From Chalara sp. BL73 (Eukaryota; Ascomycota; Leotiomycetes; Helotiales), in NCBI GenBank assembly GCA_918026815.1, contig CAKJVC010000157.1, forward strand, positions 99,490-163,489: DNA of 64,000 bases, read 5' to 3'. Shown one piece after another: positions 47,402 through 58,400 of the stretch (positions are counted from its first letter, which is position 1; every line of letters starts with the position of its first letter). The position numbers were made by a program, and so were the translations under genes. The notes under the pieces are model-generated. The model searched no databases and was not told where the DNA came from. It saw nothing but the letters and a program-made list of their open reading frames with translations.

Positions 47402-48790
47402 ATGTCAAACCATAGTCCACGTAGCACGGAGAAGGAATGTAGTGATTGTGTTAAGAAGCATAACCGTGGCCGAAGGAGTGCGAAAGAACCTAAATACTGT
47501 CCTAAGCGTAAGTGAACACGCTCTATTGGCGTTACAAAAGCTAATCTACCCAATAGACCAATGCCCAGTGAAGTATTCTGATGATATCATCTGTACTAAG
47601 AGAAAGAAAGCTGCTGAAAATCGATGCTTGATGCGTAAGATTTCCTCTAGATCCTAGTATTGAATATTGATACTCAAAGTTGTTATTTAGATACAACATG
47701 CCTTCTCGGCAATTGCACACGTCCAAGGACGTTAGATGAAGCACAGGTTCCGAACGATTATTGCTTTGAGCACAGTTGCGTCGCACCAGGTTGCAATGAG
47801 GGGAAACTATATCATCCAAATCATGGGACATATACTGACTTGTGTGCTCTTCACGAATTGAAGAAGTGCACTCGGCCTTCTTGTCCAGGCTGGCACATCG
47901 ACAACGGGAGCTTTTGCGTGTCTCATACCTGTCAGGTCGATAGTTGCTCCAGTGGAATTGTCGACAACCGACCTTTCTGTGAAATGCATAATACCTGCAT
48001 TGTACCAAATTGTCAGGCCGAGCGGTGCCAATTTGGTGACAAATTTGAAGAGGTCTGCTCAAGCCACTATGTACCTACTTGCCGGCGATGTCCACAAAAG
48101 TCATCCCCTCCATCAAAATTCTGCGATTTACATTCGTGCCGGTATAAAGGATGCGCAGCAGATGCACTCCCTGTTGAAGGGAAACCATATTGTACTGACC
48201 ATGAATGCCAAGACGATGGCTGTCAATCTTTACGCAGGTTGACTGACAACAACGGAAAGCTTAGGTTGAACAATTATTGCCCGTTTCACGAATGCCAGTT
48301 CGAGCGTTGTGTCAATCATATTGCTCCAGAAAAGTCCCACTGTGCCTCACACTGTTGTACGAAGGATGGTTGCGACGATGCTCGAGATAAGGATCCGAGA
48401 TTTGGTACTCTGTGTCTACTTCATTATGAACGTCAAATTAGGCAAGACGCATATGATCGGGCCACACAAATGCAACGAGAGGCGGAGCTTGCAGCACAAT
48501 ATAAGGAGCAGACTCAAGCACACGCCGCGGAAGAAAGGCGACGCCGAGCTCAAGTTGATGAGCTACGGAGACGGCAAACGCGGAGACGACAAGCTGGGGG
48601 AGATGGCGAGCGGACAACTTTTTATGATGATTTCGACCAAGGGATGCCCCCACGAAGCCATCACCGTACTAGCTACCACGAAGCCAACTACGAAGATGAA
48701 GGCTATCGATCGAATCGAAATTCAGGTTCCCATTCGCAGCATCAATCCCGACACTCAGGAGAGCAACGTTGGCAAGAACCAGGCTGGTAA
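47402..48790 (+). CDS. Cys/His-rich repeat protein, putative zinc-binding
   Basis: 427 aa from exons 47402-47507, 47557-47634 and 47691-48790; each splice restores a His codon (PK-H-QCP and LM-H-TTC). Residues about 60-345 carry about ten units built on C-x2-H-x(1-5)-C-x3/4-C: CFEHSCVAPGC, CALHELKKCTRPSC, CVSHTCQVDSC, CEMHNTCIVPNC, CSSHYVPTCRRC, CDLHSCRYKGC, CTDHECQDDGC, CPFHECQFERC, CASHCCTKDGC and CLLHYER. Units are spaced 22-35 residues apart, as expected for tandem zinc-binding knuckles. The C-terminal 90 residues are a charged Arg/Glu/Gln helix (EAELAAQYKEQTQAHAAEER) and a Ser/His/Arg-rich tail. There is no signal peptide, so it is probably nuclear or cytosolic. I recognise no named family. 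Nucleic-acid or protein binding is only an inference. Confidence 0.8.
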
Positions 48791-49708
48791 GGATATTATG
48801 TAATAGAGTTTGCACAGCGTTTATTTCTGCCTTGTATTTTGTATCATTGTCTTGTTATAGACTGCTCTGTTGTACGTTATTGTAGGGTACGCAGATTTTA
48901 CGAATTTATGCATTCGTTTATCCTTAGCTTGCGGATATAATTGAACGGATTGACTCGTCCAATGCATTTTACATTTTATTGTGGCTTTTCGTGACTTCTA
49001 TTGGAGCGCGTATGCATTACAATTTCTACAGTTCAGCTGCACACTCCGCCATTTGCTGATTCGCTTGCTGAGTTCGAATTCCGCGGTTGTTGGCAAATCT
49101 AGTCTGGGGTACATGATCCCTTCATGCAAGTCATTAAATAAGTACCGACCTACCGGCATAGCCAAGTAAATCGGTTATATAATGACGGCCTGTGGTGAAT
49201 TTTTAGAAGCCTCGGTCTGTTGATTGTCATGTCCTTCAAGAATATCTCTGAGATCCATCACCGAGGCCTATCAATGGCGATGTATTCAATATTAGAGTGT
49301 GCATTGCTTAAAATAGTCAACGCCGTCATGATCATGCGATATGATATTATCGTTGAAGTAGAAAGGTAGCAGAGGGGAATGAGTGCCTGAAACATCCACC
49401 TTTTTTTCGGATTTAGCCAAATGAGCCCGACTAGGCAATGCTTCGAGACCTATTCTTCCAAGATCGCCAGATTGAAGCATCGAGAAAGCGCTCACAGGAA
49501 AATGCCGAGCCTATCAGCTTAGCTTTCCTGATCACATATCGTAACATTTTGAAAGGATGCAGAAAGCTGCGGTCTCGCCACCTTCTTCTCCCCTATGAAG
49601 GATAGCCCATATTCCATCTACCGAGCACTATAAGTATTCAGGGTTATCGTGCCATGGATGGGTTGCACCATCTTCTGTTTTGTCAAAGTCTGATATTCTG
49701 AATTAATA
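48791..49708. other. Intergenic/promoter of the xylanase gene
   Basis: No gene is supported. The right end carries the xylanase core promoter. Confidence 0.35.
49629..49634 (+). promoter_or_regulatory. TATA-like element of the xylanase gene
   Basis: TATAAG, 80 bases before the start codon at 49709. Spacing fits a fungal core promoter. No Xyr1/XlnR-type site was confidently assigned. Confidence 0.4.
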
Positions 49709-50889
49709 ATGCATTTTTATATCTATCTAGCGTCCTTGACTGTCCCTCTCGCAGTGGTCGGTTCTCCGATCATCGCGGAAAGACAGGCTGTGGGTAGCAT
49801 AGATGCTGCGTTCAAAGCGAAGGGCAAGAAGTATGTAGGCGTAGCGACGGACCAAGGCCGTTTCAGCGTTAGTCAGAATGCCCAGATCATCAATGACTAT
49901 ATGGGCCAGGTCACTCCAGAGAACAGCATGAAATGGGATACTATTGAATGTAAGAACTTCTTTATTACTATACGCAACCTAAGGCCATAACTGACATAAA
50001 GGCAGCTTCGCAAAACAGCTTTAGGTTCACCACTGCTGATGCGCTTGTCAATTTCGCAACCACGAACAACAAGATCATTCGCGGCCATACTCTTGTGCGT
50101 AAAACATTGCCCGTGTATCATGAACCTGGCTGATTATGGTCCATCTGTACAGGTCTGGCATTCTCAGCTCCCGGGATGGGTCTCATCCATTTCCAGCTCA
50201 ACGACTCTCACCAGCGTGATCCAAAACCACGTCACCAAGACCATGACCCAGTGGAAAGGCAAGATCTACGCCTGGGACGTGATCAACGAGATGTTGAGCG
50301 AGCAAGGTGGCTTACGAGACAGCGTCTTCTCTCGCGTGCTCGGCGAGGGATTCGTCAAGATCGCCTTTGATGCCGCAAGGGCCGCTGATCCCACCGTGAA
50401 GCTGTACATCAACGACTATAACCTGGACTCCGCCTCGTATGCAAAGACGACTGGAATGGCTAACCTTGTCAAGAAATGGTTGGCGGCTGGGATCCCCATT
50501 GATGGGATTGGTTCGCAGGCGCATCTAGGCAGTGGCCAATCTTCTGGAACGGCGGGAGCGTTATCGACCCTGGCTGGCTCTGGCGTGTCGGAGCTTGCGC
50601 TCACGGAAGTTGATATCGCTGGTGCTTCTTCGAATGATTACGTCGCAGTCTTTCGAGCCTGTGTTGAGCAGCCGAAGTGTATTGGCATCACTGTCTGGGG
50701 TATACGAGAGTAAGTCTGCCGAAGCTGTCGGTTATAAACTTTGATTGCCAGAGCCGAGTATCAGAAAACTTGCTAATGATTATGTATAGCCCGGACTCGT
50801 GGAGGCCAAATACAAATTGCCTTTTATTCGACTCGAGCTACAAGCCTAAGGCAGCTTATACGGCAGTTGTGAACTATTTGAGGTCTTAA
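49709..50889 (+). CDS. GH10 endo-1,4-beta-xylanase
   Basis: Secreted xylan-degrading enzyme of 328 aa, a normal length for a single-domain GH10. Exons 49709-49949, 50006-50094, 50153-50709 and 50790-50889 join in frame. Residues 1-18 are a signal peptide. A short pro-region ending ERQ follows, and the catalytic domain begins [15 protein letters not shown]. Family signatures: TPENSMKWD, the spliced [15 protein letters not shown], the acid/base E156 in WDVINEML, and the nucleophile E262 in [23 protein letters not shown] comes at the end, across the last intron. All catalytic residues are present and there is no carbohydrate-binding module. The splice after HTL uses a GTGCGT donor. It is probably induced by plant polymers like its relatives, but that is not visible in the sequence. 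Confidence 0.96.
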
Positions 50890-51364
50890 GTCCCTTCGAA
50901 GGCTTTCATTACTAATGGAATGTCTACGAAAGTGATCGAGACTGAAACCTAGGAGGACCTCAAGGAAATCCGTATACACCAAATTCTTGGAATCGAGATG
51001 TACATAGCATGAAATTAGTGAAGGTGCGACTGTCTTTCCAGACATCATAGTTAAAATAGTGACTCCATTTTTTTGGTCTACATGTCCCTTCGGCTCACAT
51101 ATCTTCCCAGCCTCATCTACAGTCGCCTTGCACCTGGTTGGGAAGTGAAGTGGTCATAGGAAATGATTCTGCTATAGCTTTTTCGGATATTGATTCTTGA
51201 TATAATGCCATTCAGCTCCAGATCCAGATCCCATCTGCGTTTCGTTTTGCTCCTTAGTAGCACCTCATTTGGCACAGCAAGCGCAAGTTGTAAACTGTAT
51301 GGCCATTACTGTGGGTCACTATCAAGTTTCGTCTTGAATCCACTTCCATACTGTGATTCTGATA
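50890..51364. other. Intergenic, nothing recognised
   Basis: Region between convergent genes. A 68-aa frame (51190-51396) is not supported. Confidence 0.3.
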
Positions 51365-52153
51365 TTAATCTCTCTTCGACTTATTGCCGAGATTGATCAT
51401 TATAAGTTGAACGGCCGTACCATTTAACTCTTCATTTCTTGTACGGCGGGGTCGGAACTCTTCATATAAAGAATATGGATATGACCCCTGGCGGGAGCTA
51501 TACGAGCCTGACTTCTCTGGCGAAAAGCATGAAGTTCTCTCGTGTGCTTCTCTGTCATCATCATCTTTATTGTCTATTAAGAAGCGACGAGTTCTATCCT
51601 TGATCGCTTGAGTCTCGGCGCGGATTTGAAGTACCTTTCTTCTCTTTGAATCACGTTTCTTGGAGATTTTGATATTCTTCTTCTCATCCTCTGGGCCGTG
51701 GATGACGTATCGGTGAGTTTCTCTATGGATTGCGCGAGTTTCCTCGTATATTTGACGAATTTCAGCTTCCGAATATAATGTAAGCGTCTCCTCAGCCCCA
51801 CCAGCTTCACCGTATGCATCGGTTTCGCGAACAGATTGTGTTCCTTTGAGAGTCCTCCAAGTCTCAGCTTTGACTCTGGCATCATAGTAATTCCGATTAC
51901 TCTTCATAACTGCCATGCAGGGCTGGTTTTCTGCTTCATTCTGATCCTTATTTTTATCTTCATGATCGCCATTGCCTTCAGCGTCCTCGAAGCTTCCAGG
52001 CACCTTGAATGCGAAAGCTGTGTCGCAAGTGTTCTCAGCCACGTCCTGGATCTTTTTCTTGTTTGATACAGACGTCATAATCTGGTTGACAGCATTGCGC
52101 TTTCTATTTTTAGACTCGGGCATGTACACAGCACCTGAGCGAGTAGAAGGCAT
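51365..52153 (-). CDS. Charged hypothetical protein (262 aa)
   Basis: The frame is open far upstream (to 52486), but the part before the Met at 52153 (MPSTRSGAVYMPESKNRKR) looks non-coding, so this start is preferred. The protein is rich in Lys, Arg, Glu and Asp. It has a basic N-terminus that could be a nuclear signal (ESKNRKRNAV, SNKKK) and an acidic stretch (DAEGNGDHEDKNKDQNEAE). Two related helical blocks contain ETRAIHRETHRYVIHG and AETQAIKDRTRRFLID, which look like an internal duplication about 50 residues apart. No domain, signal peptide or membrane segment is recognised. Confidence 0.6.
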   Translation of the reverse strand: MPSTRSGAVYMPESKNRKRNAVNQIMTSVSNKKKIQDVAENTCDTAFAFKVPGSFEDAEGNGDHEDKNKDQNEAENQPCMAVMKSNRNYYDARVKAETWRTLKGTQSVRETDAYGEAGGAEETLTLYSEAEIRQIYEETRAIHRETHRYVIHGPEDEKKNIKISKKRDSKRRKVLQIRAETQAIKDRTRRFLIDNKDDDDREAHERTSCFSPEKSGSYSSRQGSYPYSLYEEFRPRRTRNEELNGTAVQLIMINLGNKSKRD

Positions 52154-52542
52154 CGTAGATGATAGTATATGGCGAGTGTAGTTCAGAACCGTTTTTTTTT
52201 TTTCGGCAAGAGGAATATGAGTCGCAAGGGACAATGTAATCACCAAGGCGGTCGGTTTGGCCCGTTTTATTAAGGCTGAGTAGAGTGTTCCTCCCAGGTG
52301 AACAATATTTCCAATAGGGGAAAGCATGCGAAAGGATCGTACGTATTCACATGACTCGCCTAATATGCTGGAATTCATGGAATATGCAAGTGAATAACGG
52401 ACTTGGAAATTTATGGCTTTCCTTGTGCCAGGCACTAATGAATCCCTAATATTACACAACACCCTGAAATTCATGTATTGAATCATAAACAGCTTTCATC
52501 AAATTTCTTCTGTGATTCACTATTACAAAAACCTCCAGGTAT
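52154..52542. other. Intergenic, nothing recognised
   Basis: Short spacer between two minus-strand genes. It contains a run of about 12 T near 52192-52203 next to the start of the charged protein. Confidence 0.3.
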
Positions 52543-53097
52543 TTAAGGCTTCTCACATCTAGCTAGTTCCAGATCGCTTTCAAGCAGCTGTCTCAGGATA
52601 CCAGTACTCGCAACCTGTCCAGTCAAAGCCCCGATGCCAACCTCCTCAACGAACCCCAAAGTACCAACAGTCGACTTCCAATAAGCAACATGCTTGCTCT
52701 TCACTTCGATCGACGGCACTCTAGGGCCTCCCGCACTGCCATCATGTTTCCCGTCCCCAGATCGCCAAACCAAGCCCTGATGCTCAGGTTATACAACTCC
52801 TTGATCTTCGGATCCTCGTTAGAGGTCGTGGTCGCAGTCCCTGAAATCGAGACCCAGTTCTGGGTTTTGGAGCCCTGAGAGGTCACTTGGGCGTCTTTGG
52901 AGCTCTCCAGATCTTTGAGTTTCTGGCTGTTTTGTTAGCCAGGAAGATGAAGTCTGGTCCGTCGCGTTTGGCAATTGCCATGCTGCGAGACACCAGGCCG
53001 ACGTTTGGACGTTGCGTGGTCAGGAGACAGACCTTTAAATGGTCGGCGATGCCATAGAAGTCGGTCATTTACTCTGATTTAGGGATTTTGGTGTCAT
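52543..53097 (-). pseudogene. Broken pyridoxamine 5'-phosphate oxidase-like (BLI-3-type) gene
   Basis: Remnant of an FMN-binding split-barrel protein related to general stress protein 26 and the blue-light-induced Bli-3 group. Three conserved pieces lie in order but in different frames. The first is DFYGIADHLKVCLLTTQRPN to FIFLAN (53068 to about 52935). The second is KLKDLESSKDAQV, SKTQNWVSISGTATTTSNED and YNLSIRAWFGDLG (about 52920 to 52770). The third is KHDGSAGGPRVPSIEVKSKH to the stop at 52543. Each junction is explained by one missing base in or beside a run of A (about 52925) or G (about 52762), and no intron fits. A possible third break of the same kind (A-run at 53068-53071) separates an upstream peptide MTPKSLNQS from the body. 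All other genes in the window read through cleanly, so true decay is more likely than poor sequence, though homopolymer assembly errors remain possible. Confidence 0.75.
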
Positions 53098-54244
53098 GCT
53101 GAGTCTCGTCTGAGGTATCGCCCTAAGGCGTGAGTCGTTCGACGTTTTGAGGCATTTTGAGGCATTTTGAGAGATATGATATTTATTGTTGCGAGATACC
53201 GATTGTAAAAGCTTACAGTAATTCAGCTTCCTCAATTCGGATATAAATGCTTTTCGTATTTAGTTACGCTCGAATAATACATAATACATTTCTGACATCA
53301 CCATTATTCTATTGAGCGCTCGGTATGAACAGGGCAATATGTGGCTCGGGTTTCGGGTCGTACGAGATTCTGAATGGCCAAGACACCTCGCAATATTCGT
53401 ACCATATTGCACGCATCTTAGGTTTGATAAAGAAGTTATGAGGTAACTGAGCCCGATGATACACGTGACGTGTTATGAAATTCCAATATTGTCATTGATC
53501 TGGGGTTGGTGCTATCATGCACCAGACTGCTTTCTGGAGAGCAGCAGCCCCAGCGAATAAGATATTCACTGATCTCATTAGGAGCTAATTTCAGTATGGA
53601 ATCACCACGCCATCAAACCCAATATTATGTGATCTATTGAATCCCAAACCCTCTGCCACATTATACATTATTTGGCGACAAAAGGCTCTCAACTTTCCTT
53701 CAATCCGGCTCTCATTATTATGACTTGCCTTCGAGTTGTCTTTGATCACGCGACACAAGCATTTCGTTTCCCGAGATAGCCCATCCACACACCCAAACCG
53801 TCGTAGATTACAAGCATAGCCTTAGCCTCATTCATACATGGCATTTGAAAGCCTGGTAGAGTAGAATATTACACTAAGGACATCCTATCATGGCCCAAAG
53901 GCATTCCTGTTTCGGCCAAAAGCTCGATCTTGCGAATATCCGTCTTCGACAAAGTACATAATGTGTAATGTTCGAAGACGCTCGTTCTTGGATTGGTATC
54001 TTTCTACCAAAAGATGCCAACCTCACGCCATCACAGAGGCCTTTTGGGAATCTTCTGGGAGCTACCAAGGCGTACCGTCGATGTCTCGGTGCATACCAAG
54101 CGCGCACCGATGCAGCCTCCATGCTCATTCAAAAAAGGATGATAATCAATCGTTGTCCACGGTCCGGCTCTGCGATCATTGAGATAAACAGCATATCAGC
54201 ATAGCTGAACTTGCGGGCCTCTCCACATGTCAGAAAACTCCACA
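53098..54244. other. Intergenic, nothing recognised
   Basis: A short direct repeat (TTTTGAGGCA, two to three copies) lies at about 53142-53171. Overlapping frames on both strands at 53870-54204 compete with each other, and neither looks coding. Confidence 0.35.
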
Positions 54245-55429
54245 TCAGGTTCGTGTCATCCGAATCGGATGTCTCTGCCCTAGGTCTTCACAGTCATAAT
54301 ACTCATCAGGACTCTCAGGATCAAATGAATCTGGTTTCATAGTCTTCGATAATCCATCATGGAAGTAAGACATAGGACGACTAAATATCTGACTCTTCTT
54401 GGCGTCGGATTGCTCATAGAGCGCATACAAGGCTTCAAGCCAATTGTCGAGCATATCTTCAACAGTTGAAAACTGATCGCAAGCCTGTCCCGTGTTACGC
54501 AGCTCTTGGATTTCTTGCCGCATATGTTGTTGCACAGACTCATAGGCCTCGATCATGAGCATAATCTGCAAACCAGATGCTCTGTCAAGATCTTCAACAG
54601 GGTGTTGTTTGAACAGGCCATTTGCCAACTCATTCGTCAGCATATCAAGACAAATACGGAACCCGATGTTATGATTCTCCTTCGCTTTTTCCTGAATTGA
54701 ATCTTTTGAATCATGAGATAAATGAGAGGGAAAGCAGCTTGACGTCGGCGATGCCTGCGACTTTGGTGTTGCCGTGCCGACAAGAGTCTCTGTGTCGGAA
54801 GAATTGCCCGTGGATGGCCTGTCACACGTGACTAACTCTCGAAGGCTTTGTTGCCCTTTAATTTTCCTCACAGTCTTCCAGGGTCGCGGGAACTCCTGTT
54901 CATCGAAAGGTGTGTATGCCCTTGGAGGTAATTGAGCTTGGTATGAATTTGAGAGCATTTCTGCTGCATCCTTCGTATCGCCAGATTCCTCGTCCAATAC
55001 AGAATCATCATCTAAGCGAGGCTTCCTATCCAGCTGTCCAATCCAAAAGCATGGAGTTTTCGCTCTAGTTCTCTTGAGCAATTCGAAATCCATAGTTTCT
55101 TTCGAGTAAATGCTAATAGAATTGAGCGAACGAGAAGTGAGTGATGCTGATGATGGTGGAAGAGAATGTCTTCTAGTTCCTGTGCAAATACTCGTATCAG
55201 GTTGGTCGAAACTTGGCTTGATCCCTGTCAGCTCTGCATCTGCACCGTCGTCATAGCCGGCCCGCCGTTCAGTACGAACTAAATATAATCCAGCATCCAG
55301 AACACCTTCGCAAGAACTGCGCGCCACGCCTTTGGGTGCTTTTTGAAGCCGACGTCTTTGTTTGCTTGGTTGGTTTGAACCTGAGACTGGTTTCTCATGC
55401 TTCCCAACGAACGAAACAAGGTATGGCAT
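54245..55429 (-). CDS. Uncharacterised Ser-rich protein with helical C-terminal domain (394 aa)
   Basis: Intact single-exon frame starting MPYLVSFVGKHEKPVSG. Residues 1-260 are Ser/Arg/Asp/Thr-rich and mostly disordered, with short conserved-looking islands (KTPCFWIGQLDRKPRLDDD; PPRAYTPFDEQEFPRPWKTV). Residues about 270-365 form a helical block: NIGFRICLDMLTNELANGLF, GLQIMLMIEAYESVQQHMRQ and VEDMLDNWLEALYALYEQ. This block is the most likely folded domain and resembles uncharacterised Leotiomycete proteins, but I cannot name the family. No signal peptide, membrane segment or zinc motif is seen. Confidence 0.7.
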   Translation of the reverse strand: MPYLVSFVGKHEKPVSGSNQPSKQRRRLQKAPKGVARSSCEGVLDAGLYLVRTERRAGYDDGADAELTGIKPSFDQPDTSICTGTRRHSLPPSSASLTSRSLNSISIYSKETMDFELLKRTRAKTPCFWIGQLDRKPRLDDDSVLDEESGDTKDAAEMLSNSYQAQLPPRAYTPFDEQEFPRPWKTVRKIKGQQSLRELVTCDRPSTGNSSDTETLVGTATPKSQASPTSSCFPSHLSHDSKDSIQEKAKENHNIGFRICLDMLTNELANGLFKQHPVEDLDRASGLQIMLMIEAYESVQQHMRQEIQELRNTGQACDQFSTVEDMLDNWLEALYALYEQSDAKKSQIFSRPMSYFHDGLSKTMKPDSFDPESPDEYYDCEDLGQRHPIRMTRT

Positions 55430-58400
55430 CTTGAAGAATGCAAAACTATGAATGTTGAAGCAATAATAAAGTATCGATGCGCGATGCCCACTTGCACATC
55501 TGTTATGTATGGTAGGCGGATATAAATTTTAGGGCCGGAATCCTCCAGCCTCTTTGATGTGGACTATGGACTGAGATATATGCTGAATCAATTGTGGTGG
55601 CCGGTGTCCGCATGAACCAGCCTGCCCACCAGACTCTCACCTCACCCTCCATCATCAATCCAGAGTATGTAATCTAGAGGTCGATCTAATAACCAAGCCT
55701 CAAAAAATGTGTTGCCTTGTGCCATCTTCTGCTTGGGAGCAAACGGGGTAGATTGCAGAGCCGTGCGAATATCGTCCCCTTATTGGCCGGATTTGCCCTA
55801 GAGCTGAACTCTCCTCAGCACTCGAGTTTCGCACCATCTTCAACACAATGGCGCTAATATGCGAAGCATCTTCCAGATCTCGTATTCGCTGACTGTGCTG
55901 CATACCAAATGCAAGTATGAGTGTGGCATAAAGAAAATGGTGTGCATCGTATGTGGCGTGTTCCAAAAGAGAAAGGCAGGCTGATCCTGGTCAGACCCAT
56001 AGTTCGCTTGATAAGCGCATGATCAGCATATCAAGATGGATAACTGGTATGGCAGTCCGCCTGAGGTGTGTGACAATTAGCATGTAATTTCTCACTTGTG
56101 ACTCCTTCAGCTCTGATTTTGAGCTGCCTTTAAAGTGACATATCCCAGTTTTTGTCTATTGTGATATATTAGATGGTACGTATTATCCGGTGCTTTGAGG
56201 GTGTATCTATCCTTTTAAACAAGGCCGTAGTGGCTGTTTGCGCCGTCACACTTTCACAAACTAAGCCCTAATATTCCTTTTGTCAGTTTATATAGAAGAT
56301 GAGGGCATATGTGGAGGTATGCTTTATACGTGGCGAGTATTGGACGTCAAAGTGGAAGGCATCGGTGGTATCGAAACCGAAGTGCTTTTGTACAATAGGC
56401 AACCTGGAATTTTTAAACTCATGATTTAAGAAACAAGGTCTATGATTTTTTCAAATTGGTTCTATTTTATAAGTATATATCTACATTTGAGCTAATTGAG
56501 CCTCATTATCTTAGCCTCTCAATAGGTAGTTTGTGGCGCATCTAAATATGAGAGAGAGCTTAACAAAACCTAGACGATACCATGCGGTGTTATTTTCCTT
56601 ATAATGTAGTACAACAGGATCAATCCTTTCCCATTCCTATTGTTAAATACCCCATGTCAGTGATGCGATTGCGATGTCTTGGCATACAACGCCTTAGCAT
56701 AAACGGTATCGAATTTTCAATACTACGCTAGTATTTGTTAGATATTCTTGTAGAAAACGTAGTGCCAATATAAAATTCTAATACTATACTATACGGTGAT
56801 AATACTATATATCGCCAAGACTACTTTTGCACAAGTTTTATGTGTATTTTTGCATTAATATAAGTATTATTTTTTATAAAATTAACAAAGTTGTAAAACA
56901 GATTGTGAGACGTATTAAACAAGAATTAAATAACCGTACATAGTATATAGCAATACTGCGGTATACTACGATATAATATAGGATTGCTAATTTTAATCAA
57001 CGTACAAATGTAAAGCAAGAATATCATATCGTTCAGTGTGTAGTATGACGATTTAAGGTCGATATATCATGATAATACTATCACTTTCACTGGTCTTTAT
57101 AACAAGCTCTCCCACAGTATATATGAATGAACCACAGCTGCGGATACTGACTTCTGGTGTTGAATCTGCTGAGGATATTGGAACTTCTTTGGTAGTTCAT
57201 TGTCCAGCTAGTCCCAGAACCCGCAGACGCAGCAGTAAAGAACTCATTCCCAGTTTAGGTCTTCGAGTTTGGAGTTTGTTTCTACGATAGTTCCGAATCC
57301 ATGTTTAGGCATTCTCGGTGTCCCCCTTTATCAAGTTTCTTGGACACACTAGGTCCGGTACACCTCATAGTGCCTGAGGGAGGCTTGGGTAGATATATGT
57401 TGAACGATATATAAGGCGCAATAGCACTTTGGCAAGAAGCATGTGATTTTTGCCGTTTGACAATATAGGTTTACTATTTCATAACTCTGGCATGTCGTAC
57501 CTTTATCTCCGCAAATGACAGGGACACGCTTCTTTAAATCCTTCATGAAAACCCTCTGGCCAAGTCCATATTATTTATAATGATACTCAATTCATCAGGA
57601 TGCCACTCACCAAGCAGCCCAAGCTCATGGACCTTCCGCCTTAGAGGATTCTTAATCTTATCTTGGTTCGCCACCGTATTCTTAAGCTCTATAGTGGTTT
57701 CGAACCCCTAATCTTCGCGCCATTTGTTATTGTTTGTATCAATACCTGTAGAATAGATTAGTCACTGAATGGGGGTCATGTGACTCTGTCACAACTCAGA
57801 GGGGAGGCATATCCTCATCCCTTCATTCAACCTTCAACAATCAATCACATTCAACCCAACAGGCAACTACGTAGTCATTACGTGGTGTTGCCACGGGTAG
57901 AGTGATCTCACAGTTATTATCAAGGACGATAACTGCCTGTTGAAGTGCAGTTATAAGTCGATGGGGTGGAAGATATGCAGCATTTTTCATGTCGGAAAGT
58001 ATTTCTTTGGGCAGCGTCTCCAGGATGTTCATGTTTGCGGAAAATTCAGACGTGCCTCTTCAGGAACCATATTTAGGATATCTTTAGGCACAGTTTTAAC
58101 CTCAACTTTTCAATCTATACTCGGCTTGCCTCCCAGGGTCTCGAGTTCAAGCATTCCAATGACTATTGTCAGCCCCGTTATGGATCGCTCTTACCGAAGG
58201 AAGAATATCTGAATCATCGTCCGGCACTCTTCTCCACTCATGATGCTTATTCCTTTCTAGTAATAGCATAGCCTCCTCCTCTTCTATCCTTTTGTGCCTG
58301 AAAAACATGGCGATGAGGGATTCAACTCCACACGGTCATGCAGAATGGGCAGGTTGGCCCGCTATGTCATACGACTTGTTTTCTAATCCAATCTTCAGGC

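Noticed and set aside
53874..54204. Competing 70-85 codon frames on both strands
   Set aside because: Neither has a motif, and the two exclude each other.
57690..57720. TTCGAA flanked by G/C resembling a tRNA T-loop on the minus strand
   Set aside because: The stem does not pair properly and no acceptor, D or anticodon arm could be fitted.
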